A stretch of DNA of 64,000 nucleotides, from the NCBI RefSeq assembly GCF_037176765.1, contig NC_090023.1, forward strand, positions 47,633,366 to 47,697,365, given 5' to 3'. The translations under genes were made by a program, and so were the position numbers. The DNA is from Anolis sagrei (Eukaryota; Chordata; Lepidosauria; Squamata; Anolidae). Shown here one piece after another: positions 53,355-64,000 of this stretch. A model generated the notes under the pieces. It searched no databases, was not told the DNA's origin, and saw only the letters and a list, made by a program, of their open reading frames with translations. Numbering within the stretch: position 1 is the first letter of the stretch; each line of letters begins with the position of its first letter.

Positions 53355-53985
53355 TAACATTCCCTTTAGCCACCAATGGGTTGTCAAACAACCCAAACTA
53401 GTTGGTCAATCTGGTTGTTTTGCAAGTCCACGCATTGTTAAAAAGTGGAGCAACAAAACAATTTCATATGATGGTTTGGCTTGACACCTCCTTCACAGTT
53501 GATAGAATCAAAGGTCTATAATGTGTCACTCCAATTTCATAGAAACAAAAATACTATTCATTTCAATGTGACAGATTTTGCTGCATTTTCAACCAAAATT
53601 GGTATGTTTCCAAAGATCAAGAAAGAGTAATGTTTTAGTATGTGTGAGAGCTCCTCCAACCAGTTGTAGTGGCAATATAGCATTTTTACTACAAATGAAG
53701 ACTAAAATCTACCTTATGGGGTAGAGAACAAACCACACGGCACACCTCTTTCTTCTCTTCTAGTAATTTGCTACTACTTCCTACCATCTGCTGACTAGAA
53801 CATCTTCCTCACTTCAGATAATGGTAGTGCTATCCTTGTCCTATGGTTAAATTTAACTTTCAAATCTCTTGGACAACATGTAAATATGGGGTAGAAGAGA
53901 ATGTGTTGTAACAACTAGCCTGTGACTTCATTTTGTTATTAAAAGTTTGTTTTCATATAATTTCCATTATCCCTAATATCTCTAT
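53355..53985. other. Non-coding, nothing recognised
   Basis: No gene or named repeat seen. Confidence 0.4.
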
Positions 53986-53989
53986 GGAA

Positions 53990-54130
53990 CCACTGTGTGC
54001 CTTCAAGTCACTTGACAACATATGGTAACCCCATGATTGTTATAGGGTTTTCTTAGGCAAGGAATTCTTAAGGTTTGCCAGTTTAATTCTCTGAAATACA
54101 GCCTACAGCACCTGGGATTCATTGGAAGCT
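53990..54130 (-). mobile_element. tRNA-SINE with L2-like tail, antisense
   Basis: GTGTGCCTTCAAGTCACTTG, ATGGTAACCCCATGA and GGGTTTTCTTAGGCAAGGAA are the reverse of the tail of the SINE at 395-632. The tRNA head is missing. Confidence 0.6.
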
Positions 54131-54139
54131 TCACATTTA

Positions 54140-54710
54140 TTTATTTATTGTATTTTTACCCTGCTCTATCTCACCCCGAAGGGGACTCAGAGTGGCTTCC
54201 AAATTGGCAATAGTCAATTGCCATACAAATAAAATGTATTTATTTATTTATTTATTTATTTATTTATGGCATTTGTAGTCCCCCTTTCTCAGTCTTGTGG
54301 TGACTCAAGGGGGCTCACAGAAATAGCAATTTTAATGTCATACATTCATAAAAATATAGTTTAAAACATTCAACTCAATATTTAAAAAGCATATATGAAC
54401 CATTTAAAATATATAATCACCAATGTTGTCCTGTTAAAATCATTATCCAGCAGCATTGTCCAGCCATTTCATGTTCATTCTTCCTATTTCATTATTACCT
54501 ATTCCACTGCACTTCCAAACGCTTGTTCAAAAAGCCAAGTTTTTACTCTTTTTCAGAAGGACAGGAGGGAGGGGGCTGATCAAATATCCCTAGAGAGGGA
54601 GTTCCACAGCTGGGGGGCCACCACTGAGAAGGCCCTGTCAAAACATATGAATAAAATATACATATTAAAATCAATAAAAATTAAAAAGTCGTAACATATT
54701 AATACATTAA
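54140..54710 (-). mobile_element. L2-type LINE 3' pieces, antisense, with (TTTA)n
   Basis: Two tail-like ends: TACCCTGCTCTATCTCACCC at about 54165, and TAGTCCCCCTTTCTCAG at about 54275 after a (TTTA)n run at 54236-54267. They are followed by GGGAGTTCCACAGCTGGGGG and GAAGGCCCTGTC, the antisense of the L2 coding end. Probably two truncated insertions. Confidence 0.65.
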
Positions 54711-56260
54711 AATCAGCTAATAAAACCACACAAATCCAAAGTCACATTCAAGTACTAGCCAGGACTTACACTGTTAAGTTTGCAAGATTCAACAGGATCT
54801 AGTGCCTTCAGGGTTTTAAGGCTCAGCTGCAGGAGAATGCTGTAGGATGCATGGAGCTGAATCAGATAGATGAAAGTCCACCCTAATCCAGCATACCCTT
54901 CTTAGGCGCTTATGAAATAAATGCATAAGTGAGTCAAGGGAACTCATTTGGGAAAAAGCATGTGTGTTCCTGCAACTTTTTTTGGAAGTTGTGCCTACCT
55001 TGTGCGTTTCTATTCTGGTACCCCTGCTGACCCATCCTAGTTAATAACACCTACTGCTGTAGCAGTCCATAAATTTGGAAACAAGGCTAGTGCCATAAAT
55101 CAAACTGCAGTTTCACAGTTGCAAATAATAAGCCTTAGAAAGCAAAATGTATTTGATTTTAATATGAATAAGATACGTTACACTAATCATTTGACTTATT
55201 CTTACCCTTTGTTTCCTTTGAAGTAGTTACTAAGGCCAGGACCGCATTTAGTCAACATAATTATGTCTGCAGAACCTAACGATTATAACAGTGCAATTTG
55301 CCCTGCAGTAAAAGCAGCAGAAAACCTTTTATGCTGGCTTAGCTAGGGGTTGGTCAAAATACTTTGGTGAATTTCAGTTTTGACACATGTAGGGAATTGG
55401 AATAAAATAGTTGTTCTCCCTCTCCTGGTTTAAACAATTCTATGTAATTTTTACTCAGCAATTACATATCGACTGAGCTGCAGCGAAGGGAGGCAAAATC
55501 AGATTAAAAATCTTGAAAACCCATTTATTCAAGACCAAATGAAAATTTGGAAATATGGTTTTTTGGACTACTATTCCTAGAATTCTCCCATGCAGTATGA
55601 AACTAAACACATCATTTGCTGCTATATCTTTAATAAACATATTAATAGTGATAGGCAGGTATTGGAATTCTGATATGACAGAAAGGGGGGTTGAAATTAC
55701 CCTTCCCCAATTGTTGTGATGAAAAATATTGTGTTCACTTGTATTAGCTTTATGCTAATTAGCTTCATGTACCAATAGAATCTTCCCTGACAGGCTACTT
55801 AAAGCTGGTAGGAAAAGTTTGCATTGTATAGCAATATGTGTCTACAATATATGCTATCATCTCAAAGATTCATTTAGCATCACATTTAGTTTGGCAGAGT
55901 TGTGCCTCCCAACATGTAAATTATGAATGGGTAGTATGAAGCTACAGGTCATGGACAATCCTTCAACATTATTTTACAACTCTCTTGGATTCCAGCCAGT
56001 TGCTACAATTCTGAAATTACAGCAAGTGATATAGCACTTGAACACTGTCCTCTCTTTTTCTCCCAAGACTGAATCATATGGGATCATCATATAATCATAA
56101 ATTGGATTATATGGGCTATCTGCTTCGACCACCTGCTCAATGCAAGATTTCCAAGTAGAGCTTTCCCAGTAGGTAGCTCTCCTGCCTCTTTGTGAAGACA
56201 TCCAAAAAATGATATTTTCATTTTTAATTGAAATCTAACCTCCTATAACTTAAGACCATT
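54711..56260. other. Non-coding, nothing recognised
   Basis: No gene or named repeat seen. Confidence 0.4.
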
Positions 56261-56261
56261 A

Positions 56262-56990
56262 ACAAAATGAAGTTCAATAATGACAAATGCAAGATACTCC
56301 ACTTAGGCAGAAAAAAATGAAATGTAAAGATACAGAATGGGGGATGCCTGGCTCAACAGCAGTATGTGTGAAAAATATATTGGAGTCCTCATGGACAACA
56401 AGTTAAACATGAGTCAACAATATCATGCAGCAGCAAAAAAAAAGCCAGTGGGATTTTGGCCTGCATAAATAGGAGTATAGTATCTAGATCCAGGGAAATC
56501 TATTCTGTCTTTGTCAGACCACATCTGGAATACTGTTTCCAGAAGGCAGCGACTAAAATGATCAAGGGTCTGGAGAAAAAGCCCTATGAGGAGCAGCATA
56601 AATAGCTGGGCATATTTAGCCTGCAGAAGAGAAGGCTGAGAGGAGACATGATAACCTTGTATAAATATGTGAGGGGAAGTCATAGGAAGGAGGGAGCAAG
56701 CTTGTTTTCTGCTGCACTGGGGACTAGGACACAGAACAATGGCTTCAAACTACAGGAAAGGAGATTCCACCTGAACATTGGGAAGGACTTCCTAACTGTG
56801 AGAGCTGTTCAGCAGTGGAACTATCTGCCCCAGAGTGTAGTGGAGACTCCTTCTTTGGAGGCTTTTAAACAGAGGATGCATGGCCATCTATTGGGGTGAT
56901 TTGAATGCAATTTTCCTGCTTCTTGGCAGGGAGTTGGACTGGATGGGCCACGAAGTCTCTTCCAACTCAATGATTCTATGCTCCACCTTG
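56262..56990 (+). mobile_element. CR1 LINE, C-terminal reverse transcriptase and 3' end
   Basis: The frame shows KMIKGLEKKPYEEQHK, LRGDMITLYKYVRGSHRKEG, then FKLQERRFHLNIGKDFLTVR and VVETPSLEAFKQRM. The non-coding end has GGGAGTTGGACTGGATGGGC and TCTTCCAACTCAATGATTCT, the classical CR1 3' end. It has in-frame stops in its 5' half; the last 80 residues are still open. 5'-truncated. Confidence 0.9.
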
Positions 56991-57067
56991 TCTATATCCT
57001 TAAAATGAGTCACAAAGAACTGATAGCTAGCTAACTATTATAGATTGTCAGGAAATTTACCATAGAG

Positions 57068-57387
57068 TATATCTTTAAGAGTAGCCCCCGGTGGCGCAGT
57101 GGGTTAAAGCACTGAGCTGCTGAGCTTGTTGATCAAAAGGTCGCAGGTTCGATTCCAGGGAGCGGCGTGAGCTTCCGCTGTCAGCCCTAGCTTCTGCCAA
57201 CCTAGCAGTTCGAAAACATGCAAATGTGAGTAGATCAATAGGTACCGCTCCGGCGGGAAGGTGACCTTGGAAGTGTCTACGGACAACGCTGGCTCTTCAG
57301 CTTAGAAATGGAGATGAGCACCACACCCTAGAGTCAGACATGACTGGACTTAATGTCAGAGGACTACCTTTACCTATATCTTTAAGA
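57068..57387 (+). mobile_element. Sauria SINE with perfect 13-bp target duplication
   Basis: The SINE body lies at 57081-57374, with CCCCGGTGGCGCAGTGGGTT, GGTCGCAGGTTCGATTCC, CAATAGGTACCGCTCCGGCG and tail CTACCTTTACC. It is flanked by TATATCTTTAAGA at 57068-57080 and 57375-57387. The well-preserved B box and duplication point to a younger copy than the others. Confidence 0.95.
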
Positions 57388-57739
57388 ACAACACAGAACA
57401 TCTGTACAACATTATCACATGTCATTAGTTATGGTATCTAGCTCTAGATCTACGAGGCTTGCTGTCAATACTGGCCTTCTGTTTTGTGTGGTCAATGGAG
57501 CAATTGAGCTTTTGATTTTTACATCTCAGATGCTGTCGTGGATCTCAAACTACGGACTTAAGAAATCCTGAAATAATACAAGCATCAAGTCAGTTTTCAT
57601 GGCTCTGATAGAGAAAAAAGTCAATCTATATTCCCAAAATCACTCTCTCAAAAAACAACACATTGACTTCAGCAGGGCTACATGGCAGGGATTTGAAATC
57701 CCATTGAAATATTGTCAACTATTCATATAGCCAATTAGA

Positions 57740-58230
57740 GTCCAATCCAAAGTGCTGTCATGGTTGCTGTCCAAAGGTCTGGTCCCAGAATTATGATTTA
57801 ACCTTCTTCCTAAAAGAAAGGGGAAAAGACGCCGACCTGATCCTGCTGTGGAGCGAGTTCCATACGTGTGGGGCCACCTCTGAGAAGGCCCTGTCCCTCG
57901 TCCCTGCCAAGGCACTTGCGAGGCTGGTGGGACCGAGAACAGGGCCTCCCCGGATGATCTTAAACTGCGAGGCAGGACATAGAGGGAGATGCGTTCGGAC
58001 AGGTAAGCTGGGCTGGAACCATATAGCACTTTATAGGTCAAGACCAACACTTTGATTTGTGCTCAGAAATGGACAGTGGAGCTGACACAACAGGGGGGTG
58101 CTATGCTCCCTGTATGTCGCTCCAGTAAGTAACCTGGCTGCTGCCCTTTGGACTAATTGAAGTTTCCGAACAGTCTTCAAAGGCAACCCCACGTAGTGTG
58201 TGTTGCAGTAGTCTTCAAAGAGCATAATCC
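57740..58230 (-). mobile_element. L2-type LINE reverse-transcriptase end, antisense
   Basis: The - strand reads MLFEDYCNTHYVGLPLKTVR, then KLQLVQRAAARLLTGATYRE, and in another frame LVLTYKVLYGSSPAYLSERI and YVLPRSLRSS. Same domain as the copy at 12405-13140. A frame change separates the two parts. Confidence 0.85.
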
Positions 58231-58234
58231 ATTC

Positions 58235-58940
58235 CCATGATGTCCATCAGAAACAATTAGCACCTGCCGAAGTTATACATCTCACAGTAAAATTTAAATA
58301 TATTTAACTAATTTGATTGTATATTATTTCCATTACACTTTTCATTGTAGAATTCTTACTTACCACAAGAGAAAGTCATTTGCATTCTCCTCAATCATGC
58401 CATCCAACAAGGAATACCTCTTAATAAAGTTAGTTCCCCAGTAAAAACATAAATGACTGCCTGTTAAGTTTAGTTCTTTTTTTTCAAAAAAACAAAAAAA
58501 ACAAAACAAAACCCCTGATCATTTGTATTGCTATAACATAGCCTGGGAATTTTATATATTGTTTACTTTCTAGTGAATAACAGCATGCAGCACTGTTAAG
58601 CTTGATTAGCCAAATTTAATTGGCTGCACTTCTTGCATTCTTGGAAATGTGAACTATTCCACTGAAGTATGCCTGTTAATCTTTCAATAATTTCAAAGAA
58701 ATAAAATAACTAACCATGAAATATTAACCTAATTGTCCATTTTTCATGGAATGACCTTTTCCTCTTACAAAGAGTGTTTAAAATATTTTATTTTGAGCAG
58801 GGCATTTGCATCCTATTTATATTTCTGTGTATGTCAGTACCTTCTATTGTGTGTTGATTTATAAACCTCATAAGATTTTCTCAGGCAAATATACTAAAGG
58901 TGGTTTGTCATTACTTTCCTCAGAAATATCGTTGTCTTCT
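58235..58940. other. Non-coding, nothing recognised
   Basis: AT-rich with an A-rich run near 58490. No gene seen. Confidence 0.4.
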
Positions 58941-58942
58941 CA

Positions 58943-59125
58943 CTGTGTGCCTTTCATGTCATTTCTGACTCATGGCAACTCTACAGCAAACCTATCATGG
59001 GATATTTTTTTTTTTTTTTTTGTCCAAAGTCACTCAGTGGACTGCCATGGCTAAGAAGGAATTCGAAGCTGGGTCTCCTAGTGTCCTAGTTCAATACTCA
59101 AGACACTAAACAACACTCTGAAATA
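58943..59125 (-). mobile_element. tRNA-SINE with L2-like tail, antisense
   Basis: TGTGTGCCTTTCATGTCATT, GACTCATGGCAACTCTA, then a T-run, AAGTCACTCAGTGGACTGCC and AAGGAATTCGAAGCTGGG (reverse B-box region). A diverged copy of the family at 395-632. Confidence 0.6.
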
Positions 59126-59344
59126 TAGCCTTTAGCACTTGGTATTCCTTGCTCGTCCCCAATTCAAGTACATGTTTAATATCCTTTATCTGGAAATCCA
59201 ACATGTTCCAACATCCAGCACTACCATGGGTGACTCAAATAGTGACTCCTTTGCTTTCTGATGTTTCAATTTACACAAACATTGTTTCATGCACAAAATT
59301 ATAAAAATATTGTATATAAAATCACATTTATGCTATGTGTATAG

Positions 59345-59757
59345 ATAAAAATAAAGTTTTCCCCTGACATTAAGTCTAATCGTGTCCAATTCTGGGTGTT
59401 GGTGCTCATCACCATTTCTAAGCCGAAGAGCCGGCATTGTCTGTAGACACCTCAAAGGTCATGTGGCCGGCATGACTGCATGGAGCGCCGTTACCTTCCC
59501 ACAGAAGCGGTACCTATTGATCTACTCACGTGATGCTTAAATGACGCCGCCCTGAGTCCCCCTTTGGGGGCAGAAGGGTGGGGTAGAAATCCATGAAATA
59601 AATAAATAAATTTGCATGTTTTCGAATGCTAGGTTGGCAGAAGCTGGAGCTTACAGCAGGAGCTCAGCCCACTTCACACATTTGAACCACCAACCTTTCA
59701 ATCAGCAAATTCAGCAGCTCAACAGTTTAACCTGCTGTGTCACCAGGGAGCCCTGCT
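59345..59757 (-). mobile_element. Sauria SINE interrupted by an L2 tail
   Basis: Antisense SINE with CATTAAGTCTAATCGTGTCC, GCTCATCACCATTTCTAAGC, TTGATCTACTCACG and, after the insert, TTTGCATGTTTTCGAATGCT and TTGGCAGAAGCTGGAGC. The tRNA head at the right is diverged. Confidence 0.88.
59533..59612 (+). mobile_element. L2-type 3' tail inserted in the SINE
   Basis: About 80 bp, CCGCCCTGAGTCCCCCTTTG then GGGGTAGAAATCC and AAATAAATAAATAAA, breaking the SINE between its CTACTCAC and TTTGCATG words. Confidence 0.75.
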
Positions 59758-60179
59758 ATGTGTATAAGGTGTACATTAAACATTTTGAATTTTATGTTTA
59801 GACATGGGTCTCATCTCCCAGATATCTAATTATGCATATACAAATATTTCACATCTGCCAAAAACATCCAAAATACTTCTGGTCCCAAGAATTTTGTGTA
59901 AGGGATACTCAGTCTGTACTAATCTGCTTACTTTTCAAGACAGAATCTTGACTTCAGAGTATTTAAAGGAATTTACTGAAAGTGAATAAGGGTTCCTCCA
60001 AAGGTAAATAGTCATGCAGCCTTCTAATATGATCCATCTCTATCCAGGAGCGAATTTAGGAATGCCATATGGAAGAATAGGTATAACATCCTGTTCCCCT
60101 CTACTGTCAATATACATTCTGATGTATATTTGTACTGGACCATTAAAAGGAAACTGGGGCATATATGTCTTTCACAGCC

Positions 60180-60300
60180 TTATTGTTGTTGGTAATTGCT
60201 GTCAGCTTTGACTTATGGGAATTCTGTGAACAGAGACTGCCAAATCATCTTGTTGTCAACAGCTTAGTAAGTCTAAAATGATCTTACAGAAAGGTTAATT
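60180..60300 (+). mobile_element. RTE-like R2 repeat, short fragment
   Basis: TTGTTGTTGGTAATTGCTGTCAG, here cited in part, then GCTTTGACTTATGGGAATTC and TTGTTGTCAACAGCTTAG, matching the opening of the R2 copies. Confidence 0.5.
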
Positions 60301-60722
60301 GTATATCTTCTTTTCACCTTTTATTTTAGTGAAATTATGGGGCAGATGCCATATCCAGCCCCTCAAAGGTCATTTTTGGAACCACTCTGAATAGTAGTAG
60401 TTGTAGAAGTTATGATGATTATGATGATTATTTTAGTGTTGACATTTTCACCCAAAAATTAGAGAAATGTACAGTTAGGGGCATAGCTCTTTTCTAAAAC
60501 AAGTCATACTCCCCAAGTATCCTATTTTAGTAGAAAATCCTCCCCCCCCCCCAAAAAAAAACAAAACAAAAAAACAATCCCACATTCTTGCTTCACATGG
60601 AGGGGCTGGCATGGCCCCAAAGAACACTATGTAAGAATACCCCCAGAGGCCAAAACCTGCCCATCTCTTCTTAATATCAGGAGAAAAATGTGTACTTCTT
60701 AAGATGCTAGTTAATTTCTACC
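60301..60722. other. Non-coding, nothing recognised
   Basis: Short ATG/ATT repeats near 60415 and a poly-C/A run near 60540. No gene seen. Confidence 0.4.
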
Positions 60723-60725
60723 TAG

Positions 60726-60985
60726 GGAGCCCCCGGTGGCGCAGTGGGTTAAACCCCTGTGCTGGCAGGACTGAAGACCAACAGGTCACAGGTTCGAATC
60801 CGGGGAGACGCGGATGAGCTCCCTCTATCAGCTCCAGCTCCTCATGCAGGGACATGAGAGAAGCCTCCCACAAGGATGATAAAAACATCAAATCATCCAG
60901 GCGTCCCCTGGGCAACGTCTTTGCAGATGGCCAATTCTCTCACACCAGAAGCGACTTGCTCCTGACACAATAAAAAAATAAAAAT
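60726..60985 (+). mobile_element. tRNA-derived SINE (second lizard family)
   Basis: Head GCCCCCGGTGGCGCAGTGGG with B-box GGTTCGAATCC. The body differs from Sauria SINEs (GATGAGCTCCCTCTATCAGC, CATCCAGGCGTCCCCTGGGC), and the tail is CACACCAGAAGCGACTTGCT, then CCTGACACAATAAAAAAAT. The sequence is well preserved. Confidence 0.85.
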
Positions 60986-61380
60986 AAATTCTACCTCCAT
61001 CATTCATCAGTACTGACCAAGTTGGCGGGACTGATGGGAACTAGAGTCTTACAATTCCTGGAGGATCACAGGCTCCCTTTTTTTTTTATGTTTGCTTTAT
61101 GTAACAATAGGACTCTTCACATGTTGCCCTGAATATTGTAGACTTGTTCTAATGGCTGTAAAAATATAGCTCTCTTTAATCATTCATCCCCCACCCCTCT
61201 CATTTTTCTCACCACATGAGGAAATGACTTAATTTGGTCATGGGCCTTTCTGATCCACTGCATCTTCATCTGTCCCCATGTATTATAAGTGAGGAAATGC
61301 TGACATCTGCATAAGTAGCAAGGATGCACACGTTTTCACATTGTCCCTTGCCAAGAAACTGAAAACACTACTTATGGCCT
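60986..61380. other. Non-coding, nothing recognised
   Basis: No gene or named repeat seen. Confidence 0.4.
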
Positions 61381-61382
61381 CA

Positions 61383-61552
61383 TCACACTAGAGAAAAAAA
61401 TCAACTTAAAATTCAGTTTCTGCCTCCTGCAGAATTCTGGGGTTTGTAGTTTAGGGAGGAGCCTTTAACAACCTCACTAAACTACAAACTGCAGAATTCT
61501 GCAAGAGGCAGAAACTGGATTTGAAGTGGAACTTTTCTCTGGTGTAATGAAG
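61383..61552. mobile_element. Hairpin MITE
   Basis: Outer ends CATCACACTAGAGAAAA and the complement of CATTACACCAGAGAAAAG enclose inner arms GTTTCTGCCTCCTGCAGAAT and TTTGTAGTTTAGGGAGG with their complements. Shares the inner core with 11963-12088. Confidence 0.75.
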
Positions 61553-62038
61553 TAGTAAGTGAGAAGGTGTGGTGAAGGCAGAAGCTGTAACCTTCCTTGC
61601 CAACATAATGATGAATTCACTCCAAAATGTAAGGTGCAATCCCATGTGCTGAGCCCTACTTTTAATCCAGATGGAATTAATGACTATTTGTAAATCATTA
61701 TACATTTTATACAGAAAGTTTGAATAATGTCCCCCTTTTTTCTCTTGCTGTGAGAAGATCATTGAAAACTACCCAGTTTTTGAAGAATAGCTGCCATTCA
61801 GAATGCATTCTGTGCAAAACACACATTATTTTTTCTTAAGAAAACTATTTTTTGGACAAAAGTGGATCTTTTGAAAGAAAATGACATTATCTTATATAGC
61901 TCCCTCCTCTCCTTGTACATTTTCCATGCAGAATAAATCTCTAGTTCATCTGGAATTGTCCTCATCAAGGTTGCTTGGCACTCAAAAAAACAATGTTCAA
62001 CAATGCATTAGACATTTTAAAAGTTTATTCTTATGGTT
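61553..62038. other. Non-coding, nothing recognised
   Basis: No gene or named repeat seen. Confidence 0.4.
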
Positions 62039-62040
62039 TA

Positions 62041-62300
62041 ACAACAACAACAACAACAACAACAACAACTTTAGTTTTGTACCCCGCCTCCATCTCCCCA
62101 GAGGGACTCAGGATGAGCCCGATCAAGATAGTTAAAATATAACACATTAAAACACATAAACAGCATAAAACAAAATAAAACAACATTAAAACAAAATGTA
62201 AGAGCAAGCAACAAACCAACAACCAGTGAACCTGTAGTAATGATCAATTTCTGGGCACAGGTGGGCAGACTGGTGTAAATCAATTATGAGGATAAAGCTG
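62041..62300 (-). mobile_element. L2-type LINE 3' end, antisense, with (AAC)n
   Basis: An (AAC)n run is followed by TTTTGTACCCCGCCTCCATC and GAGGGACTCAGGATGAGCCC, the reverse of an L2 tail. Further A-rich sequence continues to about 62200. Confidence 0.65.
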
Positions 62301-63710
62301 ATGGATAAAGTGTGTAAGTCACATGGCAACAGTAGATGTAGAGGGCAATGTAAGATAGAGCATTATAACTTTGGGAACAGAACAATAGTAAACCTCACTT
62401 TACAAAGTGATAACCAGGTTAGTCTGCCTTCATAGAAAGATGCAAGGAAAAAGAAGTTATATGGCAACCTTTTATGCCAATGTATTTCAGCCTAAACTTT
62501 CATGGATTTCGGCCAGGGCAAAATCATCTTACAGAGATGTTACTGAGTAAGAGAGTTTGTCATGAAAATATTTATGGGGCCTCATAAGCAGGGAAAGCTA
62601 GAGCTCATTTAACTAATGGAACCACAAACAATGTGCTAATTGCCAGGAGACAGACCTGAGTGTTTCTTCTAATTAGAATCAGTTTCCTTTTCAGTTTTCA
62701 GCTTACTGTCGGGATTTTCACTGTATAACAAGAGAAGCTTTTAAAACTGTGGAAGCCTTGGATGCACACAATGAAAGGAGTGTCCTTCAACAACAAAACA
62801 ACTTCAGTCCAAGGCAGGTAACATCCTATTACCAAGGCTAATTGAAAGGGTATCCATCTCTTTCTTTTCTTTTTTATTTATTTATTTTTTGCTCTACATG
62901 CATCTCTGTTTTGACATACACATTTTTCTCATATTCACATTTTATATGATCAGAGCTAAGAGTTTTGGCAGACAGCAAATTCTATTAAGATGAAAGCACA
63001 TACCAAGAGGGTATCTAGTTTATTCTACTATAGTATAAAGTCACACATACCTAATGATGTATCTAGACATATAGAGTGAAAATGCTATCCGATCACTATG
63101 ATCAATCCCTTGTGTATTACAAACAGATTATAAAAGTTATACTTTTTGACCTATAACTGGATAGTTACAAACAAAACAATGGAACTCAAATGGCCATATT
63201 GAAGGCAGTCTTCCATGCTGCTATGAAAAAAGTGCCCAAATCTAATTATTTCCTGATGCAATGAAGTTGGACAGGTTGTTCTCCTTCTGTTGCTCCATTT
63301 TAATCAAGCCAAAATGTCCACAAATCTCCCATTGTTTGTGAAAACCTTATTAACAAATGCATGTTCTCTTTTTTTTAAAAAAAAAAATTCAGCCTGCCCT
63401 GGAGATACATAACTTGATCTGCAGGATTTTGTGATCAGCTTGGAAACATTCTATGAGGACATGTTAATTATATCACCTGGGGTTCTTTTACACAGGAGGC
63501 TTTAAAAGTAGCACTGACTTTGGATGCTTTATTATTCAAATAATGTATTGGCCCAAATACTCACTTGGACTGCTAGTCTGCCCTTCTTTCTTATCCTGAC
63601 ATTCCTTCTGTGAGCTCACATTGGCAAATAATTCAGAACAGCCCTGTAAGAGAATAACAGGTCATCCAATGAGTTTTTTCTATCTGTGGGAACATGAGAT
63701 GGTACTTATT
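62301..63710. other. Non-coding, nothing recognised
   Basis: No gene or named repeat seen. T-rich run near 62865 and A/T-run near 63375. Confidence 0.4.
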
Positions 63711-63714
63711 TATA

Positions 63715-63965
63715 CATTTATTTCATTTGTATCTTTCTTTTCTTCCAAAATGAGTTCCAAAGCAGTTTACAATATATAATAAAATAAGCACAACGTTTAT
63801 AAAAGTATTTGGCATTCCCAAGTCCCAGTTTAATACAATTACTAACAAATGCATATGTGTATCTCCCACTCCCATCCTTGAATCTACTCAGGATATGTTC
63901 CAAGACACATATGCATGTTGTGGATACCTGAAACCTTGGATAATAGCAGACCCTAATTTTTACCA
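63715..63965. repeat. Probable LINE tail and DNA-transposon fragment
   Basis: TTTATTTCATTTGTATC...AAAGCAGTTTACAATA (63720-63775) looks like an antisense L2/CR1 tail. GATATGTTCCAAGACACATA, then TGTGGATACCTGAAACC and GGATAATAGCAGACCCTA (63893-63955) looks Tigger-like. Confidence 0.35.
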
Positions 63966-64000
63966 CATTTGGGCCAGAAACATACCATTGATGTCAGAAG

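Noticed and set aside
56648-56899. Possible host gene encoding YKYVRGSHRKEG...
   Set aside because: Recognised as the C-terminal part of a CR1 LINE reverse transcriptase followed by the CR1 3' end.

Overview
The window looks like non-coding DNA of a squamate reptile, most likely an anole or another iguanian lizard. I base this on Sauria-type SINEs, a second tRNA-derived SINE with an L2-like tail, CR1, L2 and L1 LINE ends, many short hAT hairpin elements and dense microsatellites, all recognised by eye. I found no host protein-coding gene or host RNA gene outside repeats.

The main content is one complete-looking Polinton (Maverick, adintovirus-like) element at 16202-33218, 17,017 bp. It has inverted repeats of about 470 bp, roughly 97% alike, termini of AG...CT type and a 6-bp target duplication AACCTT. 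The core genes have no evident breaks. On the + strand, from the left, lie a spliced gene of unknown function that starts inside the left terminal repeat, a 2.9-kb repeat-rich non-coding stretch with an internal TATA-type promoter and likely leader exons, protein-primed DNA polymerase B, the packaging ATPase, a small basic protein and a 229-residue conserved protein. On the - strand, reading inward from the right, lie a second unknown gene that starts inside the right terminal repeat, a retrovirus-like integrase with a chromodomain, a minor capsid protein, a basic virion-core-like protein, the major capsid protein and an adenovirus-type cysteine protease. The two gene sets meet tail to tail near 27.5 kb, with poly(A) signals on both strands. 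Together they form a replication, packaging, capsid-building and integration kit.

The left flank (1-16201) is a patchwork: a tRNA-SINE, a fold-back DNA element, L2 LINE pieces, small hAT elements, GC-rich repeats, and a likely RTE-type repeat split by a palindromic mobile repeat just before the Polinton. The right flank (33225-64000) holds CR1, L1, L2 and other LINE pieces, four Sauria SINEs, a perfect 94-bp palindrome, and two related non-autonomous hAT elements. These two hAT elements have perfect 8-bp target duplications and unusual GC-rich tandem-repeat cores (45167-46147 and 48326-50152).

The features most worth a second look are the Polinton's terminal repeats, which give two different genes the same promoter and the same first nine codons; the unrecognised proteins those genes encode; the internally duplicated 722-bp block carrying a CR1 LINE fragment inside the Polinton; and the hAT pair with minisatellite cores.
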